Source of the DNA: Patagioenas fasciata
Lineage: Eukaryota; Chordata; Aves; Columbiformes; Columbidae
Assembly (NCBI RefSeq): GCF_037038585.1
Contig: NC_092521.1
Location: forward strand, 150,068,605 to 150,132,604
Length of the DNA stretch: 64,000 nucleotides
Direction of reading: 5' to 3'
In this document: in pieces, positions 1-11,353 of the stretch
How the letters are laid out: every line of letters starts with the position of its first letter
How positions within the stretch are numbered: the stretch's first letter is position 1
The notes under the pieces: model-generated
Databases searched by the model: none
What the model was told of the DNA's origin: nothing
The model's input: only the letters and a program-made list of their open reading frames with translations
Program-made: the position numbers and the translations under genes

Positions 1-990
1 GTTCACTGGCAGAAAGTAGTATTAGCTTGGAACAAATCTCTCAAGGAGAAAGATGTATTTCTCTAGGCATTTCAATAAGTCTAAAATATTGTTGCTTCTA
101 GTGATCTCTGAGGAAAAGTAGGAAAAAAAACCCCAAGTCTGAGTAACATATGAATGTAACAATTTAAAAATACATGTAGTCTTTTGTATATTAATTTGGT
201 TTCTATGAAGAAAATAATATTGGCATGTCAGAGAGTGTAAGGTATGGTAAAGCAATGGTCCATGCTGTGGTTAGGCCTAACAAGCTACAGAGAGAAATGC
301 AATCCCCTCTCTTCCATGCATGAAGAGCTACACTGGTCAGCTCTTCGTCACATCTGAGGACTAATGCAGACATCATTCCCCAGGCACCGTTCCCTTACAG
401 TTTTAGAGTGTCCCAGCTGGTACCCAAAGAAATTGTATTCCAGTAAATTCTTCATGTTCTTCCAACTACCACACCACTCGTTAGTTAATAATAGTAGTAA
501 CACTCAACAGTAATCACAAGTGTAGTAATATTAGAAAACGAAAAGAGAAAAAAAAAGAATCATTACAAAAGCAGCTGGCAATTTATAGGGGAAAGTAAGC
601 AATCTAGCTGTACAGCAGCCCAGACATTATTCCCACATTTAAGTGTTTTAAGAATCATACTTTGACAATTTTAGGCAGCAGTCTAATAAAGTGGATAGAT
701 ACATTAAATATAAGATTAATATAGGATATAGGTGAAAACTTACAGCTATATAAATAACATGAACATATGGGATTAAGGTTGATGTCTGAATCAATTAGAA
801 CTCCAGTTTCTAAAAGCTCCACTGCAGTTTCAGAGCTGATTTCCACTGGAGTGGAACATTTTTTGGTTTTAAAATCTCATCCTGAAAATTGTCCATAAAT
901 ATGCAGACTTATTTTCCATTATTTCCAGGTGAAATTTGTCAAGTTTACAAATAATGGTCAATCTCAAAACTCAGCCTCCAGTTTGAGGGT
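1..990. other. Intergenic DNA, nothing recognised
   Basis: AT-rich sequence with short homopolymer runs. The open frames are short, have no recognisable domain and are not supported as genes. Confidence 0.6.
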
Positions 991-1130
991 CTTTTTCCTT
1001 TCCCTTTCCTTTTCCTTTTCCTTTTCCTTTTCCTTTTCCTTTTCCTTTTCCTTTTCCTTTTCCTTTTCCTTTTCCTTTTCCTTTTCCTTTCCCTTTCCCT
1101 TTTCCTTTTCCCTTCCCCTTTCCCTTTCCC
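991..1130. repeat. (TTTTCC)n hexanucleotide microsatellite
   Basis: About 140 bp of nearly pure polypyrimidine built from TTTTCC units, with CCC-containing variants at both ends. It explains the FSFSFS and GKGKGK open frames on the two strands, which are not genes. Confidence 0.97.
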
Positions 1131-4100
1131 ATCTCTGGTACTAAAAGTTCAGCAGCAGAAATTGTACCCTCATTGACTTCACCTGGTGAGCTGACTGGGT
1201 TGGACATCAGTGAAGAGTTCTGGTCACACACAAAGTCCTTTCAGAAAGACTGGCTCTGCGTCCATGTGTAGCAGTGAAGCGCTGGAACAATATTTTAACT
1301 ACTTCAGTAAAGAGTCATCATGCCAACTGTACACAAAGGAGGGAACTGAAGAGAAGGAAAGTGTCTGTGATGTATTTATCACCAAAGCAGAAGTGCACTT
1401 GAAAAACATTCAGATAGAAACAACTACATGAAAAAATAGCTGTTCTATCATAAAACTACTTCAAGCTGGTACCTGGAGAGAAGAAAATGTGAATAATGAC
1501 ATCTGGGAACCAGTTCTTTTGCTCAGGACAACTCTAACTGGTGAGAATTTTGCCTGAAGAAGCATGACACCCTTTGGGTGACGGGATCTACTTATGCTGG
1601 CATTGCTAAAAACTTATCTGCCTTGGAAATGAAAATGAATGGTTTAAAGGAAAGGCTGTAGCCCAAAAGGAAGGGAGCACTGGAACCGGTATGGGGTCAG
1701 GTATGGCCAGACCTCGGTGCACAGCAGACAACCAGACTGTGAGAAACTGCTCAGTGGGAAGAGGGAAAAGACGGAGCAAGACACAGGCAGCCTTCATATC
1801 TGAAGTGAAATGAAACCACACACCTCCCACCTCTGAGGCTAGAAACGATGGGTTCGGGCATTCTTAGCTTCCTGATAGGGAGAAATTTCCAGTATTTTTG
1901 CCCTTTGCAAAATGGACATTTTGCCTCCTGGGACTTGTTTGGTTGAGAGAAACCCGAAGTTTTGTCTGCCAGGATACATTTGTCTTTTGCTAGTCAGAAC
2001 CTGTCTTTATTTTAGGAAAAGATTTATAAAGTATCCCAAAGGAAGTTTCTAATATTATTTGACATTTATATATCATATTAGCTTCTTAAAGCACAGGACA
2101 AATTATAGTTGACTTGTTTATTAACTTATTTCCACCAGATGAGGAAATCAGACATGGAGAGGTTAGAATAAATTGGCCATACAAGTTAATGGCAGTCAGG
2201 AACATGAATCAGTATCTTCTTGCAAACAGGGCACAAGTCTTTGCCAACTGTGCCCCTGTGGCAATATGGGCTTATCTGGTATCATGTGCTTGTTCTCTCT
2301 GTGTTTGCCTCCTGCCAAGAGGTGCTGTGTTCTGCCTGGTAGGAGAGTCCTCATCCCCAGCACCTGCGGTAGTCTAGCCACAGCCACTGCCCTACACCGG
2401 CCCTCTTTACTCAGTAAAGGATTCGTTCTTCATGTACCAAAAAACCTTAACTGTTTACTTTTCAAGGCTTAAGCTCAAGCTTCTTCCTTCACGTAACTGT
2501 CAAAAGCCTTGTAGACCTGTTCCACAGCAATTAGGTTTACTAATGCGTTTTAATCCTCCACCCCTTTACTCACTTTCTAAGAAGTCATCTAGTTCATGAG
2601 GTTATTTAGGTGATTAAAATTATGAATTTTTTTAGGTCTTTGAATTCCAGCCAAGGCATATCAAGTATGATGAATGACTGTTCAATATAACAATCTTATA
2701 CAGTTTATAATCTATTACTCGGTCTCCCATCACTCTTTTAGAAACTGCCAAGTTTTCCACTTTCAGGTTGGAATCAGACAATCCATTTTGTGTGTCTCTG
2801 GATGACACACAACTGTTAAAGACAGTTAAAAAAAGCCTCCTTGGTGCACTCCCCTTCTCTGTAGAGGAGGCTCACTTCATTGACATCTGTGGACGCCAAC
2901 ACCAACAGTGCTGGCTACAAAAATGTCAAAAGAAAAGATGCTAAAAACCCTGAGAACCATACTGGTACATAGCTAGTCAGAATCCTCCTTAGCCACAACA
3001 AAATAAATTAGCTTTTTCCTGTCTTATTTTAAAGAAATGGTAAAGAGTACCACAAAGACCCCATCCCCCACCAAACACACAATAATTTTATGATTCACCC
3101 TTTGTGAAGGTTTTGCAAAAAAGAGTGAATGATTCGGTATTACCTGCCATAGCCACCATGTATATATTGCTATTGAAACAGTAGCTTATGGAGCAAATAC
3201 TCAGACATGCAATGGCACTGAGAAGTTACTCATATGCTGTGTTTTTCACTTCATATTATCCTGCATGCCACTGTTTAGCATTTAAATCATGCTACATCCT
3301 TTTGCTCTGTTCAAGTCTGACCCCAGTTTTTAAGCGGAAAATTATACTAAGAGACTCATAATCATAATGCTCCCTTTGGTTCCATTAGCTTTGGAAGAAC
3401 TGCACTTCATGCATTATACGTGACCAAATTAAAAGGCCCAAGTTTTTGTGTGTGATTCCTGGCTGGGTATAATTATTTCTTCTTGAGTATTGCATTATAC
3501 TATAATTTGCACAATGGTCCAAAAGCCTTCCAATGTGCCAGCAGAATCAAAAACTCAACCACTTTATAGTCGAGTGCAGTGCTGCTTCTCTGCTTGTTTC
3601 AGTGTGGGTAGACAATTACATAATTAGGGTGGAATTAACCCCCTCATCCCCAAATTAGGGGTTGTACCAATACATAAAAAGAAACTCTACGTTTGGAACA
3701 TAAACATATTGATCTAATTTCATCAAAAGTCACAAACATACTATTAAGCTACACATGAAGTAATTATTTTTAAGCATGGAACTTCAAATGTTGAAGAGGT
3801 TGTACATACTATCTTCATACTGAGATTCATAAAGCTGTTTCCTCTGCAGTCTTTGAAAGCAGAAGCCATCTTTCCTGTGCTTCTGTACATGTAAAATGAG
3901 GTACCATTGAGTCACAGCCATCTCAGTGGACAGAAACAATTTTTATTGTGACAAAAAGTACCCTCATATAAAGCATTTTAGTAACGTCACCATTTCGGCT
4001 GTCAGCTGACGTTCAGCTTGACATTTATAAGGTGACTTCAGTGACATTTCTGTAATTTGACTAACTAATGAACCTGAATAATCAACGGATGATAGCTGAG

Positions 4101-4658
4101 ATCAAACCCAAACATCTCGAACACATATTCAACTTACATTTATGATCCAAATTGATATGAAATTTTGAAGATTTTAAATAGTTACGTGGTTTGTTTAAAT
4201 CTTGACAACTGACATCACAAAAGCAAAACAAAGGATAAATAGAATAAAGGAAAATTCATATCAAAGCATTGTAGAATTTGTGCACCTGGGCTCACCATTC
4301 GCTTCTTATAGAATGTGGGTATCTTGTTCTTCACACTACAGGCATTTTTTAATAACTTATAATAAAACTCAATGGCTTCTCTGCTTCCAGATTAAACTGT
4401 GCTTTCTTGAGACTGGATGAATTCAGTGAATTGCCGTTTTCAAGAGAATGGTTGAAATGGAAAAGATAACTGTTATGAAACAGTACCAAAGAAAAATATC
4501 AGAAAATAAAATTGTATCCTTTTATTTGCATTGTCAAACCAATTACTTAAGCTCTCAGTTCAGGAACCTTTGATGCGATTTCAGAATTTCCCATTATATT
4601 CAGAAAATTATGCATTATTATGCTTCAATTATTCTGCATTATTACCTTTTGTCAGACA
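1131..4658. other. Intergenic DNA with one MIR-like fragment
   Basis: No gene is supported. Small open frames (for example around 2,114-2,472) overlap each other on both strands and resemble nothing I know. The only recognised element is a MIR-like stretch near 2,095-2,235. Confidence 0.55.
2095..2235 (+). repeat. Degraded MIR-type SINE fragment
   Basis: The stretch CAGATGAGGAAATCAGACAT followed by GGAGAGGTTA and later TGGCAGTCAGGAA resembles the conserved 3' half of MIR (GATGAGGAAACTGAGGC... GAGAGGTTAAG... TGGCAGAGCCAGGA). It is an ancient amniote element, heavily diverged. Boundaries are approximate. Confidence 0.55.
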
Positions 4659-5343
4659 CAGAATTATAAAATCATAGAATGGTTTGGGTTGGAAGAGACC
4701 TTAGACATCATCCTAGTCCTGATCCCCCCCCCTTCCACTAGACCAGGTTGCTCAAAGCCCCATCCAGCCTGGCCTTTAACTCTCCTAGGGATGGGGCATC
4801 CACAGCTTCTCTGGGCAGCCTGTTCCAGGGCTTCACCACCCTCATGGTGAAGAATTTACTTCTTATATCTAATCTAAATCTACCCTCTTTCAGTTTAAAG
4901 CCATTACCCCTTGTCCTGTCACTATACGGCCTTATGGAAAGTCCTTCTCCAGCTTTCTGGTAGGTCCTTTAGGTACTGGAAAGCTGCAATAAGGTCTCCC
5001 TGGAGCCTTCTCTTCTCCTGGGGCTGAAGAACCCCAGCTCTCCTGTCTTCACAGGAGAGGTGCCCCAGCCCTCTGATCATCTTCATGGTCTCCTCTGGAA
5101 TCACTCCAACAGGTCCATGTCCTTCTTATACAGGAGGCCACAGAACTGGACACAGTATTGCAGATGGGGTCTCACAAAAGCAGAGTAGAGGGGCAGAATC
5201 ACCTCCCTCGACCTGCTGGTTCTGCTTCTTTTGATGCAGCCCAGGATACAGTTGGCTTTCTGGACTGCAAGCACACATTGTGGGGTCATGTTGAGCCCCA
5301 TCAACTGACACCCCCAAGTCCTCCTCAAGGCTGCTTTCAATCA
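4659..5343 (-). mobile_element. CR1 LINE, 5'-truncated copy 1
   Basis: The 3' end lies on the left, with the CR1 tail on the complement (ATCATAGAATGGTTTGGGTT). The minus strand still carries the C-terminal part of the CR1 reverse transcriptase ORF, with typical blocks such as SREVILPLYSAFVRPHLQYC and GDLIAAFQYLKDL, broken by frameshifts. It stops abruptly near 5,343, the usual 5' truncation of CR1. It is a dead copy about 685 bp long. Confidence 0.93.
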
Positions 5344-7400
5344 ATATAGAAAATAAAGGCTCAGGGAAGCATACCATGCTTTGTATTTAATATGCTTAAA
5401 TATATAATTTCAATTATATTTTCTATTAATGTTATGAGTTCATATAGTACTTACTCTATAACTATGATTTTAAGGATGTCCTGATCTGCAAAATTAAAAC
5501 ATGTCACTGCAATGAATTGCTGTCACTCATTCTTTCTCTCGTTATAGCATGGCTAACGTTGTCATTACGAATCGTTTAATCTGTACTCTTGAATACGTTT
5601 ATTCAGATACACCCATTTTCTTTTTTCCTTCGGAAGTGCTGGAAACTATCACTTGCTATTATAACCTTTCAAAGAAATGCATTCGCTTTTAATAATTCAA
5701 AGATAGCTCATATCTCTTCAGCACTTACCTCAAGTTCTTATTTCTTTCTTTCTGATTTGGGAGATTGTAATTCTCTAAAAGTTTCACTTTTGCGCTTAGA
5801 AGCACATAGTTTCTAAAATCTGTAGAATAGCAATGAACATGGAGATTTTCATCTCTGAAGAGATTTTTGTCAACTCAGAGGAGTTTCCGTCTTCATCTGA
5901 ACTAGTCATCTGGACTCCTTTCTCAGTGCTGGAGATCCAGTCATCACATCCTAGAGCAGGACAGGTGGACCATGCCCTGAAAGTGTCTGTTCCCTCTGAG
6001 ATTATTATAAAAGGAGGTTAGGATGACTTTTTGTGATAGAGACCACTTGTCATCCAAAGTTAAGGGAGATGAAGCCCTCGCAAAGCCCCCATCTATGCAG
6101 AAGCTGTAACAGAGCCACTGGAAATTGTCAGCTTGGCCTATGAAGAAAGATCAGCCTGCTGAAAAAAAAACACACGGAGAAAGATGTGTTTCTGATGAGG
6201 CAATCTAGAAACAGTAACACTGTCAGGCATCTGGCATTTGGTTCCTATTACAGGGAACAGTAATGACAGGTCAATGCTACAAGCAAGAGAAATTAATTTC
6301 CTTACAGGAAGCAAACTGGCTGTATTTTTAATTACTTATGTTTCAAATGCTTTCATTTTATGTCTTTGAAAATACGCACTTCTCTTTTATACTTCAGTGG
6401 GTGATCATCCACCTATCTAGACTGGTAAGTAGTCATCTAGTGTGTTTTTTTCAAGGAGGCGAAAAATACCCTAAACCTCACAGTGTTTTGATAAATTTAA
6501 ACTTTAGTTAGCATTTTGGTTTACATTGTCATTCTATAGAACAGTCTATAACAGGACAGAATTTTTAGAGGATCACCCTCAACCCAATTTGCATGATTAT
6601 ACTGGAATGTAGCTGCTTTTCTGTATCCACTGTCATTCTTGTACCTGAGTTTGTCCCAAAGGTGTAGTACCTGCCTCAACCAACAAGTATTCCCAGAGAG
6701 AAAGAAGTCCTTGAGTAGAGAAGAGGCTCAGAAGTCTTCATGACTTGGAATGTTATCTATAGGACTGAGTGGGGACTTTCTGAATATACTGTTTTGCCAT
6801 GAAATGTTTATTAGTCAAAATAAGGAAAAATATTTTGCAGGAATATTTGTACCACTTTGGATGAGAATTAAATGTCTGTCCCAAATCACCTGGCCTTCTC
6901 CCAAGAAGCCAAAGCTTAATAGTCACAGGTCTCTGGTGCGATGTAGCAAACTGAAGTCCAAATCTGCACTCTGCCCACTGCTGACCAACTCCTGCGTTGG
7001 AGTCACACCTCTCTTGTGGTTCCCCTGTCATCTGGTCTAGTGGCTATTGAGGAAAGGGTCTCTTGTTCACTCCTCTTGTAGTCTTTCCAGCACTGTAGCA
7101 ATCAGGGTGCAGAGCCAGTCTCTGATCAAATGAATATTTCACTTATACAAGGTGGAACTGCTCCAGTAGAAGAGAACAAAAGAACAAGTGACTGAAAGGC
7201 TGCTCACTAGTTGAATACTATACATCCTGCAACCAGAAGAATTAAGTCTTTTAATTAAAAATATAATATGTAATAAAGAAATTTTAAACCGAGCACCAAG
7301 TATATATACAGGGGAGGATGAGGATCGCCAGAAGAGGGTGATTAAATTCAGATCTATTCCAAAGACACCTGCCATTTAAGTTAGTGCAGTAATTTGCAGT
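5344..7400. other. Intergenic DNA, nothing recognised
   Basis: Mostly AT-rich sequence. Open frames at 5,589-5,816, 5,833-6,021 and 6,750-7,040 show no family resemblance, and the last has an equally long antisense frame. No gene is called. Confidence 0.55.
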
Positions 7401-7496
7401 GTGGTGGGGTTGATTGGTTGGTTGGTTGGTTTGTTTGTTGGTTGGTTGGTTTTGGTTTTGTGTGTGATTTTTGGTTGGTTGGTTGGTTGGTTTTTG
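7401..7496. repeat. (TTGG)n microsatellite
   Basis: Two blocks of GGTTGGTT units interrupted by TTTGTTTG and TTTTGTGTG. The glutamine/asparagine/threonine-rich frame on the minus strand comes from this repeat. Confidence 0.93.
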
Positions 7497-7894
7497 TCTC
7501 TGCATGGACTGATAACAGAGGGGAACAGGATGGAGGACACACCTTTGTACGGAAGTTGTTGACTTTTGTTGGCAGTGACTAAAGAAAACTTTAAAACCTT
7601 TTATTCTTTTCCATCCTTTGAAAAGGAGGTGTCATTTAATTGAAATGACTTCCTCTTCCTATTGCTCCCAGGCCTGAGCTTTTTTCTACTGTCCCTTCAG
7701 TTTGTTCTTACCCCAGTTCTCCATTTCTCATTGCCCTTCACCATCTCATACTCCTCTACAAGTCACTGCTCTAGTCTTCTAAGACTCTTACCTCAGTAAA
7801 TCCCCATGTCATTAGTTTAGACTGCCAGTTAAGGTTTATTTTGTCCATGCTTTCCTATTCCACTGTGCTTTTCTGGCTCATTATCTTAGTCCAC

Positions 7895-8191
7895 TGATGG
7901 GATAGATGCCCAGGAAACCGTATAAGCACAGGGCAAGTGCAAGGGCAAAAACTCATGGACTCCACACAATTCAATATGAATTCAAGCAAAGCCCTTTATT
8001 ACAGAGACAAGCCTCCTTATATATGCAGTTATTTCCTGATCACGCGTCCACACTCCAAGCATGCATTAGCTAATTGGATATTGTCCATGTTCACGGGCTG
8101 TCCACGCGCCCGAGTCTCACTGCTAATAGGTCTTGTTAACTTACATCTTGTTGAGGCCCTGTTATTATAGAATTGCCTCACTCCCATAACA
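7895..8191 (-). mobile_element. Solo LTR of an avian endogenous retrovirus (probably ERVK-like)
   Basis: Read on the minus strand this begins TGTTATGGGAGTGAGGC and ends in CATCTATCCCATCA, a TG...CA arrangement. It contains a TATA box (GCATATATAAGG, 8,017-8,026) followed within about 20 bases by a polyadenylation signal (AATAAAG, 7,994-8,000). A poly(A) signal between the TATA box and the start site is typical of alpha/beta-type LTRs. I see no internal retroviral genes beside it and no clear target-site duplication, so the outer borders are approximate. Confidence 0.65.
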
Positions 8192-10059
8192 GGTGGTGTT
8201 TTTCAGTCTTCGCGCTGGCCTTGAGATTCCTTTGGCTAGTTCAGAAATAAATCTCCATCTAATAGAAACCCATCCACACAACAACCTCAAGAAAATCCCT
8301 CAAATCTCCCACAGGCAAGTTTGCAGTCAATCTACAAGTTTCCCAGTAAAATACTCTCAGGTCTCAGTATTTCTCAGCCTAGAATTCCATGTATCTTTTT
8401 ATTTATTGGGTATCAATGGATTTCAGATAGGACAGGATCAACTTCAAGCTCAGCCTCACCTCTTCCAAAGTGTAGATCACCATAAAGGAAGTTCAGCTTT
8501 GTCCTTGCATCCTCAGGCTAGAAAGAAGATGCTCACTTATTTCGTGGACAAAGTTCTTGTGAAGTCTTGGCAATCCTGGAAGCTGTAAGACACTTGGGCA
8601 TGTCAGGGAAAGTAGAATCTTCACATTTTTTAGTGTCAAAATGCAAATTTCTCTGCTGGTATAAGCAATCTGTGGTTTTATAAGAATTTACAAGACTTAC
8701 AAGAAGGAAATACTGACTGATTGCATATTTTTTTCCATGCAAAATGGACAACTTCAGCCCAAATTGCTGGAGATGTGCAAAGCTACAAGTAACTGCGGGA
8801 AAAAATCTGTAATGAAAAGTATCAGCTGACCATAACTGCTGCCCTCTGCCCTGCCTCACAATCTTCTGCTGACTTACAGAAACAACACTTGTATCACAAT
8901 GAATTAGGTATCTCTATGTTCTCACCAAACTAGGTATCTGAAATATTGTATGCCTGTTTGCTATAGACAAAATCAACATTGTACCACTGTACTAGGAATG
9001 CAGATTACTTCCCTCTCTTGACACTGGAAGTGCTAGATGCATGCAACAGCTTGACTTTCTGCTCCCACCTCCTGTGATCATCCTTCTTTCTGCTCTAGAC
9101 ACTCAAAGCTCAGGAATGATGCAAGTCCCTGTCAGTGGAGACTTCAGACTCTTGCACCAAGCCACATCCTTCAGCATGTGATGCAGGGTGCACACTTTAG
9201 ACTTAGAACTGGTCATTGCAGTTTTGCATCCTGGCCACTTCATTTCATGTTTCATGGATGGGAGGCTACAACTAACTCCATGTTCTTACAAAGCATCATC
9301 TGCTGAGGCTGGGGCTAATATGGAATCTGCCTCAAAACCAAGGAGGTTCAGCAGATCCGGCAGTCCTCAGCATTGTTACCTCAGTCTCCATCAGGAGACA
9401 CTTCATGTATTGACGGTCTAAGCCAATTGCCTTCTAGACCATTTATGAGAAATGTAAACCCAGACAGGGTATGCTGGTGTTTATGCTGATGTTATGAAGC
9501 AGCATAATATATTCACTATGAAAAAAATAGAATAGGTATTAACCAATACACTTGGCAGGGCAGGGGGGGAAGTTTCCAAGATGTTTTTCATCACAAATTT
9601 TGACAATCGATTCTCCCAGTTTTCTGAAAAGTTTTTTCTAACTTGTTCTCATCCCTCACATCACTGCAATAGCTCAATTAATCTATTTGTAAAGCCTTTT
9701 AACTGCAAGCAAAGTCTGTTTCCATGAGTATACCCCATATTATTGTTTATTGCAACCTGCATATCAAAGCCATGTAGCTAATAGAACACTGTACTTGCTT
9801 TTAGCCCTTCTCTCATACACAAAATTGCATGTGGAGAAGCAGTAATATAAGGACACAATCGATTTTTGTCTACTTCTCCAGAAGCCTGTACAGCTAGCCA
9901 GTAAACTGAAAGCTTTAAACTATGTTTGACTTGTTTAAATCAATCACTCCGGCAGTCTTTAGGATATTTTTGTATTACAATGGAAAATCAAAATATATTG
10001 AATTACTACCAGTATGAAACACTATTTGCAGTCCATGGTCTGATAATAATTATTTAGTT
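8192..10059. other. Intergenic DNA, nothing recognised
   Basis: No gene is supported. A 131-codon open frame at 8,193-8,588 runs out of the LTR edge and has no recognisable domain. The antisense frame at 8,533-8,859 is likewise uninformative. Confidence 0.5.
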
Positions 10060-10078
10060 AAAAAAAAAAAAAAAAAAA
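10060..10078. repeat. Poly(A) run
   Basis: A 19-base A run followed by an A/C-rich stretch. No retrocopy with a recognisable parent could be seen upstream. Confidence 0.9.
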
Positions 10079-10477
10079 CAACAAAACAACACACATCAAA
10101 GACTAAGCCAAATTCGCCCAATAGCTCAGTGGGTCTCAAATTCAGACTTGCAATCAGTGGTGTTCTACCAGCAGAGAATATGGCCCATACCTTTAATTTT
10201 GTTAGCAGTTAGCTAATATAATATTCCATATGAAAGGATATCACTTACATTAATACAAATATGATGGGCAAAAAGAAAGAGAAATGGTGATGCAAGTAAG
10301 TTAACAGAAGTTAGGAAAAATATGAAGCAGAACATTCGGTCTTCAGATTTGGACAGTGATGGCTAACCACAATTATGAATAATTCCTTACAGTTTTTTAT
10401 CACTTTCTGCTCCAGAAGCTAAATTAGTTTTACAACTATTAATTGAATTGTCTAACTTCACTACACATTGGGAGATA

Positions 10478-10600
10478 GAAAGGATTATTAACTCCACTTT
10501 ACAGATAAGGAAACTGAGACAGGGAGAGGAAACGATTAGCTGGAGGTCACACAGGGACAGATAAATCCCAGATCTCTCCATTCAATGCATTAAGTGCTCA
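10478..10600 (+). repeat. MIR-type SINE fragment
   Basis: TTTACAGATAAGGAAACTGA, then GAGGTCACACAGG and CCCAGATCTCTCCATTC, match in order the conserved 3' part of the MIR consensus (ACAGATGAGGAAACTGAGGC... AAGGTCACACAG... CCCAGGTCTCC). The resemblance is clear despite great age. Confidence 0.78.
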
Positions 10601-11302
10601 AGATTGTTCTTTCTCCACACAAACAACCACCAGAAATGAGACACATTTCAAAGAGAAACAAAGCACCATTTCATCAAAGATAAAAGCTTCTGAAATTCAT
10701 CCTGTGCTGGTGATCCCAAATGTTGTTCTCTTTTGTCTCTGTCACATTGTTTTAAGTGCAGATTATCCCTCCTCCCTTGCTTCCTGCACCATTAGGGCAG
10801 CGTGTGCAGCACATGCACTTGCATTGCTTGGTACAGCCAAGAGACAAACATCTGCCCTACCTATGTGCTGCACACTGCTTTGTGTACAGTTAGCGGTGGC
10901 TTTCCTTAGCTAGCAGGTATAATGCGTTCAATGTTAACATTCAGTATAGATATAGAAAAAATATTTATTTTGCTTGTGAGGTGACTACTCTCATTCACTT
11001 ATAATTATTTTTGGGGCCATTTATGTCTTGTTGGAATAAACCTATAATGTGTAAAGAACAACAGATGAATATTTGAAAAATAGCCAAAGTGAGTTTAGTT
11101 TATAGTAAGACTTTCTAAAAGTAAGAAACAGAATTTGAAACTGAAGTCTTTTTTTCTTCTCAATTACAGTTACAATAGCCTGCCTTAAACTCAAACCCAC
11201 GTTCAGACTACAGCTGTAGGCCATTAAACACCTGTGACCTTCTGCCATGTCCTGCTGAAGACCTTTGAAAATGACTCTTTACAGAATGGCAACCGTATAG
11301 TC

Positions 11303-11353
11303 AAAAAAAAAAAACCCAAAACACACACACACACACAAAAAAAAAAAAAAAAA
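11303..11353. repeat. Compound A-rich / (AC)n microsatellite
   Basis: A poly(A) stretch, then eight or nine AC units, then a further A17-type run. It accounts for the low-complexity lysine/histidine/threonine frame here. Confidence 0.92.

Noticed and set aside
929-1231. Low-complexity open frames with FSFS and GKGK repeats on the two strands
   Set aside because: Both are direct translations of the TTTTCC hexamer microsatellite and have no flanking gene signals.
4748-4963. Plus-strand frame beginning MLKAPSSLAFNSPRDG, seen again at 35,530-35,826
   Set aside because: It is the antisense of two CR1 copies. Its recurrence reflects the repeat, not a conserved protein.
8193-8588. 131-codon frame beginning at the LTR border, considered as retroviral coding sequence
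   Set aside because: The LTR is on the opposite strand and the frame has no gag, pol or env motif.
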